This document shows, piece by piece, positions 54,079-64,000 of a DNA stretch of 64,000 bases. The stretch spans positions 62,001 to 126,000 of the forward strand of contig CBDAQA010000033.1 of assembly GCA_965198865.1 (NCBI GenBank), read 5' to 3'. Within the stretch, counting starts at the first letter, position 1; the number at the start of each line of letters is the position of its first letter. The stretch comes from CBDAQA01 sp965198865 (GTDB lineage: Bacteria > Planctomycetota > Phycisphaerae > Tepidisphaerales > Tepidisphaeraceae). A model generated the notes under the pieces. That model saw only the letters and a program-made list of their open reading frames with translations, was not told the DNA's origin and did not search any database. The position numbers and the translations under genes were made by a program.

Positions 54079-54636
54079 ATGCCTGAAACCCCGTCAACCC
54101 AAGCGCCGGCCGGGGCCGATTGGCCGGCCGTGTACGACCGCCTCCGCGCCCTGGCCGCAAGCCGGTTGGCCCGCGAGCGGGTCGGACACACGCTGACGGC
54201 CACGGCCCTGGTCCACGAGGTCTACCTCAAGCTGGCCGACGCCGACCCGGCCCGGTGGGGCGACCCCGGCCACTTCTTCACCGCCGCCGCCGAGGCCATG
54301 CGGCACCTGCTGGTCGACCACGCCCGGGCCCGCCTGACGGCAAAGCGCGGCGGCGGCGCGGGCCGCCGTACGCTCACCGACGCCCTGGCAACCGTGGCGA
54401 CCGTGGCCGAGTCGGCAGACCCCGACCAGGTGCTGGCGCTGGACCACGCCGTCACCCGCCTGGACCAGCTCAGTCCCGATGCTGCCGCCGTCGTTCGGCT
54501 GCGGTTCTACGCCGGCCTGTCGGTCGAGCAGACGGCCGCCACGCTGGCCGTGTCCACTGCCACGGTCAAGCGAAAGTGGGCGTACGCCCGGGCCTGGCTG
54601 TTCGGCCACCTGTCGGCCGCCGACCGCGAGGCCTGA
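54079..54636 (+). CDS. ECF RNA polymerase sigma factor, TIGR02999 type
   Basis: 185 residues. Region 2: AVYDRLRALAASRLARERVG, then HTLTATALVHEVYLKLADAD, the hallmark 'TALVHEAYLKL' motif of this planctomycete-enriched subfamily. Further: RHLLVDHARARLTAKRGGG, and region 4 VRLRFYAGLSVEQTAATLAV with VKRKWAYARAWLF. It is the first member of a sigma factor/kinase pair: the kinase gene starts 60 bp downstream. In planctomycetes and acidobacteria this sigma subgroup is routinely encoded next to a membrane Ser/Thr kinase, implying phosphorylation control rather than a classical anti-sigma factor (inference from family context). Confidence 0.92.
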   Translation: MPETPSTQAPAGADWPAVYDRLRALAASRLARERVGHTLTATALVHEVYLKLADADPARWGDPGHFFTAAAEAMRHLLVDHARARLTAKRGGGAGRRTLTDALATVATVAESADPDQVLALDHAVTRLDQLSPDAAAVVRLRFYAGLSVEQTAATLAVSTATVKRKWAYARAWLFGHLSAADREA

Positions 54637-54696
54637 CGCCACTCTCATAGTTGATCGCCGGCCAAAGGTTGGTTGGCCTGGGAAGGTAACCACACG

Positions 54697-57998
<3,302 letters not shown>

Positions 57999-57999
<1 letters not shown>

Positions 58000-58370
58000 T
58001 GGTGCACTACTGCCCGGTGACCGATGATCTCTCGCCGGCCAGGCACGAAGTGCAGAGCAAGCGCCTCGGCGTGTTCCAGGCGCTCGCGCCCGGGCTGGAG
58101 GGGCTCCTGCGCATCTCGGAGATCTCCGACCACAAGGTCGAGAAGCCCGAGGACGTGCTCAAGGTCGGCCAGGACCTGGACGTGAAGATCCTCCGCGTCG
58201 ACTCCGACGAGCGGAAGATCGGCCTGTCCCTCAAGCGCGCCCAGTGGCAGCAGGAGGAGCAGCAGCGCGAGGAGGTCCGCGCCACCCGCCCGGAGAAGAA
58301 GAACCTCCGCGGCGGCCTGGAGGGCGGCGAGAACACCACCGGCCTGGGCGACCTCAAGCTCGGCCAGTGA
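57999..58370 (+). CDS. Truncated S1-domain protein, duplicate of the rpsA 3' end
   Basis: 123 residues starting with ATG at 57999 inside the kinase 1 stop (TGATG), or GTG at 57996. The first ~25 residues (VHYCPVTDDLSPARHEVQSK) are unrelated to S1. From GVFQALAPGLEGLLRISEIS to the end it is nearly identical to the last S1 half-repeat and tail of RpsA: five differences in about 100 residues. The first two strands of the OB-fold are missing, so the domain may not fold as in S1. Several codons differ from rpsA only silently (for example AGC versus TCC for the same Ser), hinting at past coding constraint. It may be an expressed small protein or a pseudogene. Confidence 0.6.
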
Positions 58371-58397
58371 ACGCTGTCCCACCGTTGAAGACGAACA

Positions 58398-58427
58398 CCG
58401 CGGCCGCCAATCTCGGGCGGCCCGCGG
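58398..58427 (+). terminator. Duplicated, partly degraded rpsA-type terminator
   Basis: The sequence after the duplicated S1 end is the same as after rpsA, including the spacer. The hairpin arms are CCGCGGCCGCC and GGGCGGCCCGCGG, no longer perfectly complementary. It separates kinase 1 from kinase 2. Confidence 0.5.
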
Positions 58428-58829
58428 CCGTTTCGCCACCGGCTTTGGTCGCCGCGCAGGCTTCGCCAGGTTTGGTGAAACTAACCGGTTGCCCAACGAA
58501 TCCATCTATTTAGCCGGTGGCGACGGGCGGCCCTCCTGGCCACCTTTCGTGGTCCGGAACGCCGGGAAGTGGCAGCGGATGACTTGGTCCCAAGACTACT
58601 GACGGTCGTTCCTCTGACGTGCGCGGGTGGACGTCGCGACCCATGCCCCGCAACGGTACGATGCGATGGGCGGTGTGTCGCGGCCGTTCCCCCCCTGCGG
58701 GTGCCGCGCGGCCGGCCGAGGGATCGTTGCGCGGCTCGATGCTGCACTCAGCATCTTATGCGGGTAGGGTGGGCTTGGGTGTGACCTGTCGAGTGGGTTG
58801 GGGACCGTTGAACTTGGAAAAGGCGGGCG
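58428..58829. other. Gene-free region upstream of kinase 2
   Basis: About 400 bp without a credible ORF or recognised RNA. No sigma factor gene accompanies kinase 2, unlike kinase 1. GGAAAAGG just before the ATG serves as the ribosome-binding site. Nothing else recognised. Confidence 0.45.
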
Positions 58830-61800
58830 ATGCCTGACGCACTGGAGCTGCGGGCCGAGCGAATCCTGGCGACCGTGCTGGACATGCCGCCGGCCGATCG
58901 GGCCACCGCCGTCGGCCGGGCGTGCGGCGGCGACCCCGCGCTGCGGGCCCGCGTCGACGCCCTGCTGGGGGCATTCGCGGCCGCGGACGAGGCGGCGATC
59001 GGCGCGACGGTCGCGCCCGACGTCACGGTCGGCCCCGCAGACGCCCCGGCCGACGCGTTCGCCCGGATCGGCGAGCGGCCCGGGGACGTGATCGGCCGGT
59101 ACAAGCTCCAGGAGCAGATCGGCGAGGGCGGGTTCGGCGTCGTCTTCTTGGCCGACCAGCAGCGGCCCGTCCGCCGGCAGGTCGCGCTGAAGGTGATCAA
59201 GCTGGGGATGGACACCCGCGAGGTCGTCATCCGGTTCGAGGCCGAGCGCCAGGCGCTGGCCCTGATGGACCACCCGAACATCGCCAAGGTGCTCGACGCC
59301 GGCGCGACCGAGACCGGCCGGCCCTACTTCGTGATGGAGCTGGTCCGCGGGTCGCCGATCACCGACTACGCCGACAGCCACCGGCTCTCGACGCGCGACC
59401 GCGTTGCCCTGGCCGCCCTGGTCTGCCGGGCCGTGCAGCACGCCCACGGCAAGGGGGTCATCCACCGTGACATCAAGCCCAACAACGTGCTGGTGACGAC
59501 GGCCGACGACAGGCCGGTGCCGAAGGTGATCGACTTCGGCATCGCCAAGGCGACGCAGGCCAAGCTGACCGACCAGACGATGTTCACGGCCCACCGGCAG
59601 CTGATCGGCACGCCGCAGTACATGTCCCCCGAGCAGGCCGACTCCGACGGTGCCGACATCGACACGCGCACCGACGTCTACAGCCTGGGCGTGCTGATCT
59701 ACGAGCTGCTGGTGGGGACCACGCCGCTGGACGCGCGGTCGCTGCGGTCGGCGGCGTTCGACGCGATGCGGCGGATGATCAGCGAACAGGACCCGCCGCG
59801 CCCCAGCACGCGGCTGAACGGGCTGGGCCAGACGCTGGCCACGGTCGCGACGAACCGGAGGACCGACGCCAAGCGGCTGGGGCAGGCGCTGCAGGGGGAG
59901 CTGGACTGGATCGTGATGCGGGCGATGGAGCGGGACCGCACCCGCCGGTACGACACCGCCGCCGCCCTGGCCGACGACCTGGACCGGTTCCTGGCCGGCG
60001 ACCCGGTGCAGGCCGGCCCGCCGGGCGTCGAGTACCGGCTGCGCAAGCTAGCCCGCAAGCACCGGGCGGCGGTCGGCGTGGCGGCGGCCGTGCTGCTGGC
60101 GCTGCTGATGGGCGTGGCCGGCACGACGGTCGGGCTGGTGCGCGAGGCGCACCAGCGCCGGGTCGCCGACGATCAGCGCGCCGCGGCCGTCGTGGAGCAG
60201 TCCATCGCCCAGGCCGCCCGGGTCCAGGCCGAGCAGGCCCGCGCCGACGCCGTGCGCGAGGCGACGATCGCCCAGGCCGCCCTCGCGCAGGCCGAGCAGT
60301 CGCGCGGTCTGGCCCGGCAGGCGCGCGGCGATGCCGACCTTCAGACGGGCATCGCGCAGAGCGCCCGTTCGCTGGGCGAGCAGGCCCGCGGGCTCGCCGA
60401 GCGGGCGCGCGGCGATGCCACGCGCATGGCGGGCATCGCGCAGATGACCCGGTCCCAGGCCCAGCAGGCGCTCTCGCAGGCCGAGCAGGCCCGCGCCGAC
60501 GCCGAGCAGCAGGCGCTCGTCGCGAACCGCGCCGCCGCCCGCAGCGACGCGCGCTGCCTGATCGGCCAGCGGTTGCTGCCCGCCGCCTTCGCCCGGGCGG
60601 TCGACGCGTGGAAGCTGGGTGGCCGGTGGGAGGACGGGTTCACGCTCGACCAGATCCGGGCCGCCGCCCAGCAGCACTGGCAGCTCGTCGCCCGCGTGCC
60701 GGTGGACGGCGCCGACGCCGCCTGCTTCGTCCGCGTCGGTCCAGGGTCGGTCCTGGCGGTGGCCGCCGGGCTGACGCTGGCGACGTACGACGCCGACACC
60801 GGTCGGCCGCTGGCGCACGTCGTCCTGCCGTCGCCGGCCATCAAGGTGCTCGCCAACGACGCGCTGGGCAGCGTCACGGTCGCCCGCGCCGACGGCGTGG
60901 ACCGGTTCGAGGTGCGGAACCTGTCGCGGGTCGCCTCGCGCCGGCTGACCGTGCCAACCGTGGCCGCCGACGCCAGCAGCGGCGAGGTGATCGTGGTCGA
61001 CCGCGATGGGCTCAGCCGGGTGCTCGCGCTGGTGAACCTGGCCGAGACCGGCGAGTTGAGCTGGACCGCGAAGGGCACCGGGGCCCGCGACCTGACCCCA
61101 CCGCGGCAGGTCGCCATCTCGCCGTCGGGCAACCGCGTGCTGCTCAAGGGCGGGGCCTCGACCGAGCCGTTCACCCTGTGGGAGCGCGGCAAGGCGGGAA
61201 CCGTCCGGGTGACCCACCCCTACCTGCGGGGCACGCAGTACCGGTTCGCCGACGACGACTCGGTCGTCGCCTGGTTCGTGGCCGACTCGACCGGCGGCGA
61301 TGCCAACGAGGTCAACGTGTACAGCGTGCCGCCCGCCCTGGCGGGCGGGGATCACCCGGCGCCGCGGTTCCAGGCGTTCGCGTCGGCGGACGACACGAAG
61401 GGGGCGGTGGACGTCCAGGTCTGGACCGACCCCGCCCGGCAGGAGAGCTGCTTCGCGATGGCCGGCAAGGCCGGGCTGACCCTGCTCTCGGCGCACCGGC
61501 TGGGAAGCCCGCAGAGCGACCGGTACGCCGGCCTGCTCCCGACGGACGGCGAGCGGCCCACGTACCTGGCGGCGTCGTTCGCGTCCGGGCTGCTAGCGCT
61601 GCGGCAGTCGCATGGGACGGCGATCTTCCGGGCCGTGCCGCGCGACAACATCAAGCTGGACGACTACGCCGCCCGCGCGTGCCGGGACGGCCTGCTCGCG
61701 GTCAACCGGCACGGGGCCTCGGTCACGCTCGCCCTGCAGCCGTTCGACGCCACCCGGCCCGCTCGGACGTTCACCCTCCAGTGGGCCAACGCGACCGGCG

Positions 61801-63161
61801 CGGTGCCGGACCTGCTGCCCTGGGCAGTCTGCGCCAACCCGGACGGCACCACCGTGGTCGTGATCGCGCAGGCGTCGAAGGGGTTCAACAACACGGGCAC
61901 GGGCACGTTCGGCAACGCCCACGCCCTGGTCTACCGCAACGCCGACGGGCTGGCATCGGCCCCGCCGGCGTGGCGGCTGGAACACGCATGGGACCTGGGG
62001 GTCGCGCCCACGGCGACGTGGGACCCGCGGTACGCCGCCGTCGACCCCGCCGGGCGGGTATTGCTGTACGTCACCGCCAACGGTGGGGCCCGACGGTTCT
62101 CGCTGGACGACGGCAGGTCGCTGGGCGCGCTCCCGCTGGCCGCCGCCACCGCCCTGTCGGCGGGCGGCACGCTGGCCGCCGGCGTCGATCCGACCGACGG
62201 GACCCTGAACGTGTTCGACATCGCGACCGGCCAGCGGCTGACGTCGGTGCCCGACCAGTCGGCCGTCGTGTCCGTCTGCCTGTCGGCCGACGACCAGCGC
62301 GTGCTGGTCGCCGACGGGACCGCCATGCGGTCGTACGCCGTGCCAGACGGCAAGCTGCTCGCCACGGTGCCGACCCCGCTCCGCCCGCTGGCGGTGCCGG
62401 CCGGCGATCCCGACCGGCTCGTGGCGTTCCAGCCGGACGACGCGACGAGCACCTCCGGCAACCTCGTGGTGGCCGATTCGACCGGGCACGTCGTCGTCGT
62501 ACTGGCGCGTGCGGGGAGCGCGTTCAGCCCGGCCTGGTACAGCCCGGACGGGCGGGCCGTGGCCGTCGTGCTCGACCGGTGGGCCGGCGACGTGTTCCGG
62601 TCTCTGTCGCCGGACCAGCTGGCCGTTGCGCTGAACGGCGGCGCCGCGCCGCGCGGTCCGACCGGCGGCACGCCGGCGATGCCGGTCGTGCAGGTGGCCG
62701 CCGCAACCCGGCCGTCCACGGGCACCTTGGACGCGGCCGACGCCGACGCGCTGGCCCCCCACGTCGGGACGACCGTAGTGCTCCGGGGCGTAATCAAATC
62801 GATGGTCTGGGGGAAGTCGAAGAACGTCGCGTTCCTCGACTTCGACTGCCCCGACGGACACAAGCTGACGGGGTTCCTCCCGCCCAAGGGCGTTCGGCAG
62901 TTCCGGGCCAAGTCGAGCGACGCGTTCCTCAACGGCCTCGTGGGACAGACCGTGGAGATCCAGGGCTCCCTGGTCCGGTATGTCAGCCCGTCAACCCATG
63001 AGGCTTGGCTGGAGGTCGTGATCGAGGACCCCGCCCAGCTCAAGGTGCTACCGGTGCCGAAGGTGACGCCGGGCAAGGTGCCGCTGACGAAGGCGACCCC
63101 GCCAAAGGGTTCCTCAGCCAAGGCGCCTGCGGCGAAGACGCCGCCGGCCGACACCGACTGA
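58830..63161 (+). CDS. Membrane Ser/Thr protein kinase 2 with coiled-coil stalk, beta-propeller-like region and OB-fold-like end
   Basis: 1443 residues. The kinase domain is very similar to kinase 1, with identical spacing: P-loop IGEGGFGVVF, Lys121, HRDIKPNN (Asp214) and DFG. The TM helix is near 415-440 (AAVGVAAAVLLALLMGVAGT). A stalk of about 120 residues is built of near-repeats (AQAARVQAEQARADAVREAT, AQSARSLGEQARGLAERARG), a probable coiled coil. A WD40/PQQ-like propeller region follows at about 600-1270 (VFDIATGQRLTSVPDQSAVV, SVCLSADDQRVLVADGTAMR). An OB-fold-like module precedes a Lys/Pro-rich tail (GTTVVLRGVIKSMVWGKSKN ... LVGQTVEIQGSLVRYVS). It should sense something outside the membrane; ligand unknown. 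Confidence 0.93.
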   Translation: MPDALELRAERILATVLDMPPADRATAVGRACGGDPALRARVDALLGAFAAADEAAIGATVAPDVTVGPADAPADAFARIGERPGDVIGRYKLQEQIGEGGFGVVFLADQQRPVRRQVALKVIKLGMDTREVVIRFEAERQALALMDHPNIAKVLDAGATETGRPYFVMELVRGSPITDYADSHRLSTRDRVALAALVCRAVQHAHGKGVIHRDIKPNNVLVTTADDRPVPKVIDFGIAKATQAKLTDQTMFTAHRQLIGTPQYMSPEQADSDGADIDTRTDVYSLGVLIYELLVGTTPLDARSLRSAAFDAMRRMISEQDPPRPSTRLNGLGQTLATVATNRRTDAKRLGQALQGELDWIVMRAMERDRTRRYDTAAALADDLDRFLAGDPVQAGPPGVEYRLRKLARKHRAAVGVAAAVLLALLMGVAGTTVGLVREAHQRRVADDQRAAAVVEQSIAQAARVQAEQARADAVREATIAQAALAQAEQSRGLARQARGDADLQTGIAQSARSLGEQARGLAERARGDATRMAGIAQMTRSQAQQALSQAEQARADAEQQALVANRAAARSDARCLIGQRLLPAAFARAVDAWKLGGRWEDGFTLDQIRAAAQQHWQLVARVPVDGADAACFVRVGPGSVLAVAAGLTLATYDADTGRPLAHVVLPSPAIKVLANDALGSVTVARADGVDRFEVRNLSRVASRRLTVPTVAADASSGEVIVVDRDGLSRVLALVNLAETGELSWTAKGTGARDLTPPRQVAISPSGNRVLLKGGASTEPFTLWERGKAGTVRVTHPYLRGTQYRFADDDSVVAWFVADSTGGDANEVNVYSVPPALAGGDHPAPRFQAFASADDTKGAVDVQVWTDPARQESCFAMAGKAGLTLLSAHRLGSPQSDRYAGLLPTDGERPTYLAASFASGLLALRQSHGTAIFRAVPRDNIKLDDYAARACRDGLLAVNRHGASVTLALQPFDATRPARTFTLQWANATGAVPDLLPWAVCANPDGTTVVVIAQASKGFNNTGTGTFGNAHALVYRNADGLASAPPAWRLEHAWDLGVAPTATWDPRYAAVDPAGRVLLYVTANGGARRFSLDDGRSLGALPLAAATALSAGGTLAAGVDPTDGTLNVFDIATGQRLTSVPDQSAVVSVCLSADDQRVLVADGTAMRSYAVPDGKLLATVPTPLRPLAVPAGDPDRLVAFQPDDATSTSGNLVVADSTGHVVVVLARAGSAFSPAWYSPDGRAVAVVLDRWAGDVFRSLSPDQLAVALNGGAAPRGPTGGTPAMPVVQVAAATRPSTGTLDAADADALAPHVGTTVVLRGVIKSMVWGKSKNVAFLDFDCPDGHKLTGFLPPKGVRQFRAKSSDAFLNGLVGQTVEIQGSLVRYVSPSTHEAWLEVVIEDPAQLKVLPVPKVTPGKVPLTKATPPKGSSAKAPAAKTPPADTD

Positions 63162-63224
63162 CGGCCGCGGCCGTGGGTATCGCATCAGGGGACGCGCGGC
63201 GGCCCATATCTCGTAAGGGGCAGG

Positions 63225-63268
63225 TGTCAGCGTTCCAAGGTCACTTGAGTGACAGCGTTCCGAGGTCA
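63225..63268. repeat. Two 19-bp direct repeats, IS-end-like
   Basis: TGTCAGCGTTCCAAGGTCA (63225-63243) and TGACAGCGTTCCGAGGTCA (63250-63268) differ at two positions and have a 25-bp period. They precede a transposase fragment and look like insertion-sequence ends. An intact element with two matching ends is not seen. Confidence 0.5.
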
Positions 63269-63345
63269 GTACCCTGTTGGGAAACGGGTTCAACGAAGAC
63301 GCGTGATAAGCCAAAAAGCCGGCGGCGTTCGTCCGGCGTCAGATC

Positions 63346-63651
63346 GTGGAGATGGTGCGTCGTGAGCGCGGGCTGCGGGCCGCAGCCCGGCGGTTCGGCG
63401 TCAGCCTCAGCACCGTCCAGCGGTGGGTCGCGCGGGCGGGCGGCGATCGGCTGGACCGCGTCGCGTTCGACGCGCGCGCGCCGGGCCAGGCCTCCAACCG
63501 AACGGGCGCGTCGGTCGAGGCGCAGGTGCTGGCGGCCCGCAAGCGGCTGGCCGAGCGGAGCGACCTGGGCGAGCGCGGGGCCGTGGCGATCCGGCGGGAG
63601 CTGCAGCGGCTGAAGGCGAAGGTGCTCCCGCCTGCCGGGCCAGCGGCTTAA
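63346..63651 (+). pseudogene. N-terminal fragment of an IS-type transposase (HTH region)
   Basis: 101 codons from a GTG. The frame is open upstream to a stop at 63307, so the native start may be lost. The segment RRERGLRAAARRFGVSLSTV, then QRWVARA, is a helix-turn-helix of the IS481/IS3-like transposase type. It continues as RLAERSDLGERGAVAIRREL, a pattern that in complete transposases lies between the HTH and the DDE catalytic core. The catalytic domain is absent: the frame stops after VLPPAGPAA. A stand-alone HTH protein is possible but less likely given the nearby repeats. Confidence 0.5.
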
Positions 63652-63774
63652 ACGGGTAGCCGACGCCGGGTCCCATGCGATCGCCGCTGCCCGCTGAAGC
63701 GGCCAGCCCCGGTGTACCCAGACCACGGCTGACTAAATAGCCGTGCGCGATCATGCGCCGCGAATCGTTGCCCC

Positions 63775-63846
63775 CGCGTAGCGGTCGCCCCGAAGGGGCA
63801 CTCTTCGGAGTTCGGCAGAGTGCCCCTGCGGGGCGACCGCCACGCG
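63775..63846. repeat. Long imperfect palindrome (family D)
   Basis: GCGGTCGCCCCGAAGGGGCA and CTCT (63781-63804) pair with 63817-63840 with one mismatch in 24. CGCGT/ACGCG extends the arms after one mismatch. The 12-nt loop is TCGGAGTTCGGC. It is intergenic, distinct in sequence from families A and B, and sits next to the transposase fragment. Confidence 0.75.
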
Positions 63847-63902
63847 GCGGTTTGATCGGCGTCCACAGTGCCCGGAGTGGACGCACGATCGCGCACGGTC
63901 AA

Positions 63903-64000
63903 TTAGATCGGGCGGCCTCCCGACGTCGGACGTCCCTTGATCACCGTCCGGACCAACTCGCGCAGCCAGCGATGCTCGGGGTCCACGTCAGAGCGCGGGT
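63903..64000 (-). CDS. C-terminal end of an unidentified protein (cut by window edge)
   Basis: On the minus strand the last 32 codons before a TAA at 63903 read RSDVDPEHRWLRELVRTVIK and GRPTSGGRPI. The frame is open to the window end and has normal codon bias for this genome, so it is probably the 3' end of a real gene. It is too short to assign a family. Confidence 0.35.
   Translation of the reverse strand, partial: PRSDVDPEHRWLRELVRTVIKGRPTSGGRPI

Overview
The window is about 64 kb of GC-rich, strongly G/C-ending coding DNA from a bacterial chromosome. Several gene families point to Planctomycetota, most likely class Phycisphaerae (Tepidisphaerales/Humisphaera-like; inferred, not proven). 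These are a TIGR02999-type ECF sigma factor next to giant membrane Ser/Thr kinases, LEPR-XLL-like N-terminal export signals, a PEP-CTERM protein with HAF repeats, a DUF1559-type prepilin, a DUF4159 protein, a Cys-rich CWC protein, and an HNH endonuclease with a small partner. No rRNA, tRNA, CRISPR array or phage module was seen.

Layout. 1-8.6 kb, mostly minus strand: a GH26 mannanase (cut by the window edge), prkA, trpD, galK, a small secreted Ala-rich protein (plus strand) and a GloVer/CARDB surface protein. 8.9-19.3 kb, plus strand: pgk, a CWC protein, a 1037-residue DUF4159 membrane protein, a small protein plus HNH endonuclease pair that reads in frame into rpe, and a large S53 (sedolisin) peptidase with Calx-beta domains. 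19.3-24.5 kb: a structured intergenic region ending in an intrinsic terminator, an ATPase plus fused binding-protein/permease (OpuC/EgtUV-like), then a LolD/MacB-like ATPase and FtsX-like permease.

24.5-32.3 kb is a pectin/galacturonate island: truncated pectate lyase, XylR-like LacI/AraC regulator, frameshifted GH28 polygalacturonase, uxaB-uxaA, a multiply broken prepilin and a remnant resembling a rhamnogalacturonan lyase. Pectin polymers would be cut outside the cell and galacturonate-derived tagaturonate processed by UxaB and UxaA. The intracellular genes are intact, but almost every polymer-facing gene is damaged.

32.3-50.3 kb: M48 protease, cysteine desulfurase with an overlapping small membrane protein, polyprenyl synthase, a four-domain secreted esterase-like protein, a GH113-like lipoprotein, an FAD amine oxidase, ispH, a GH15 enzyme, a pteridine-reductase-like SDR, and an ABC exporter with an N-terminal zinc ribbon. 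50.4-63.2 kb: rpsA, a PEP-CTERM protein, sigma factor, Ser/Thr kinase 1, a duplicated 3' end of rpsA with its terminator, and Ser/Thr kinase 2. The right edge holds a transposase fragment with repeats, a palindrome and the 3' end of another gene.

The least explained signals are a family of near-perfect 62-66 bp palindromes with compensatory changes (40.2 and 46.9 kb), a second palindrome family that supplies the C-terminus of a protein (42.9 and 50.3 kb), the rpsA 3' duplication (58.1 kb), the HNH/rpe frame fusion (14.2 kb) and the structured intergenic RNA candidate (19.5 kb).
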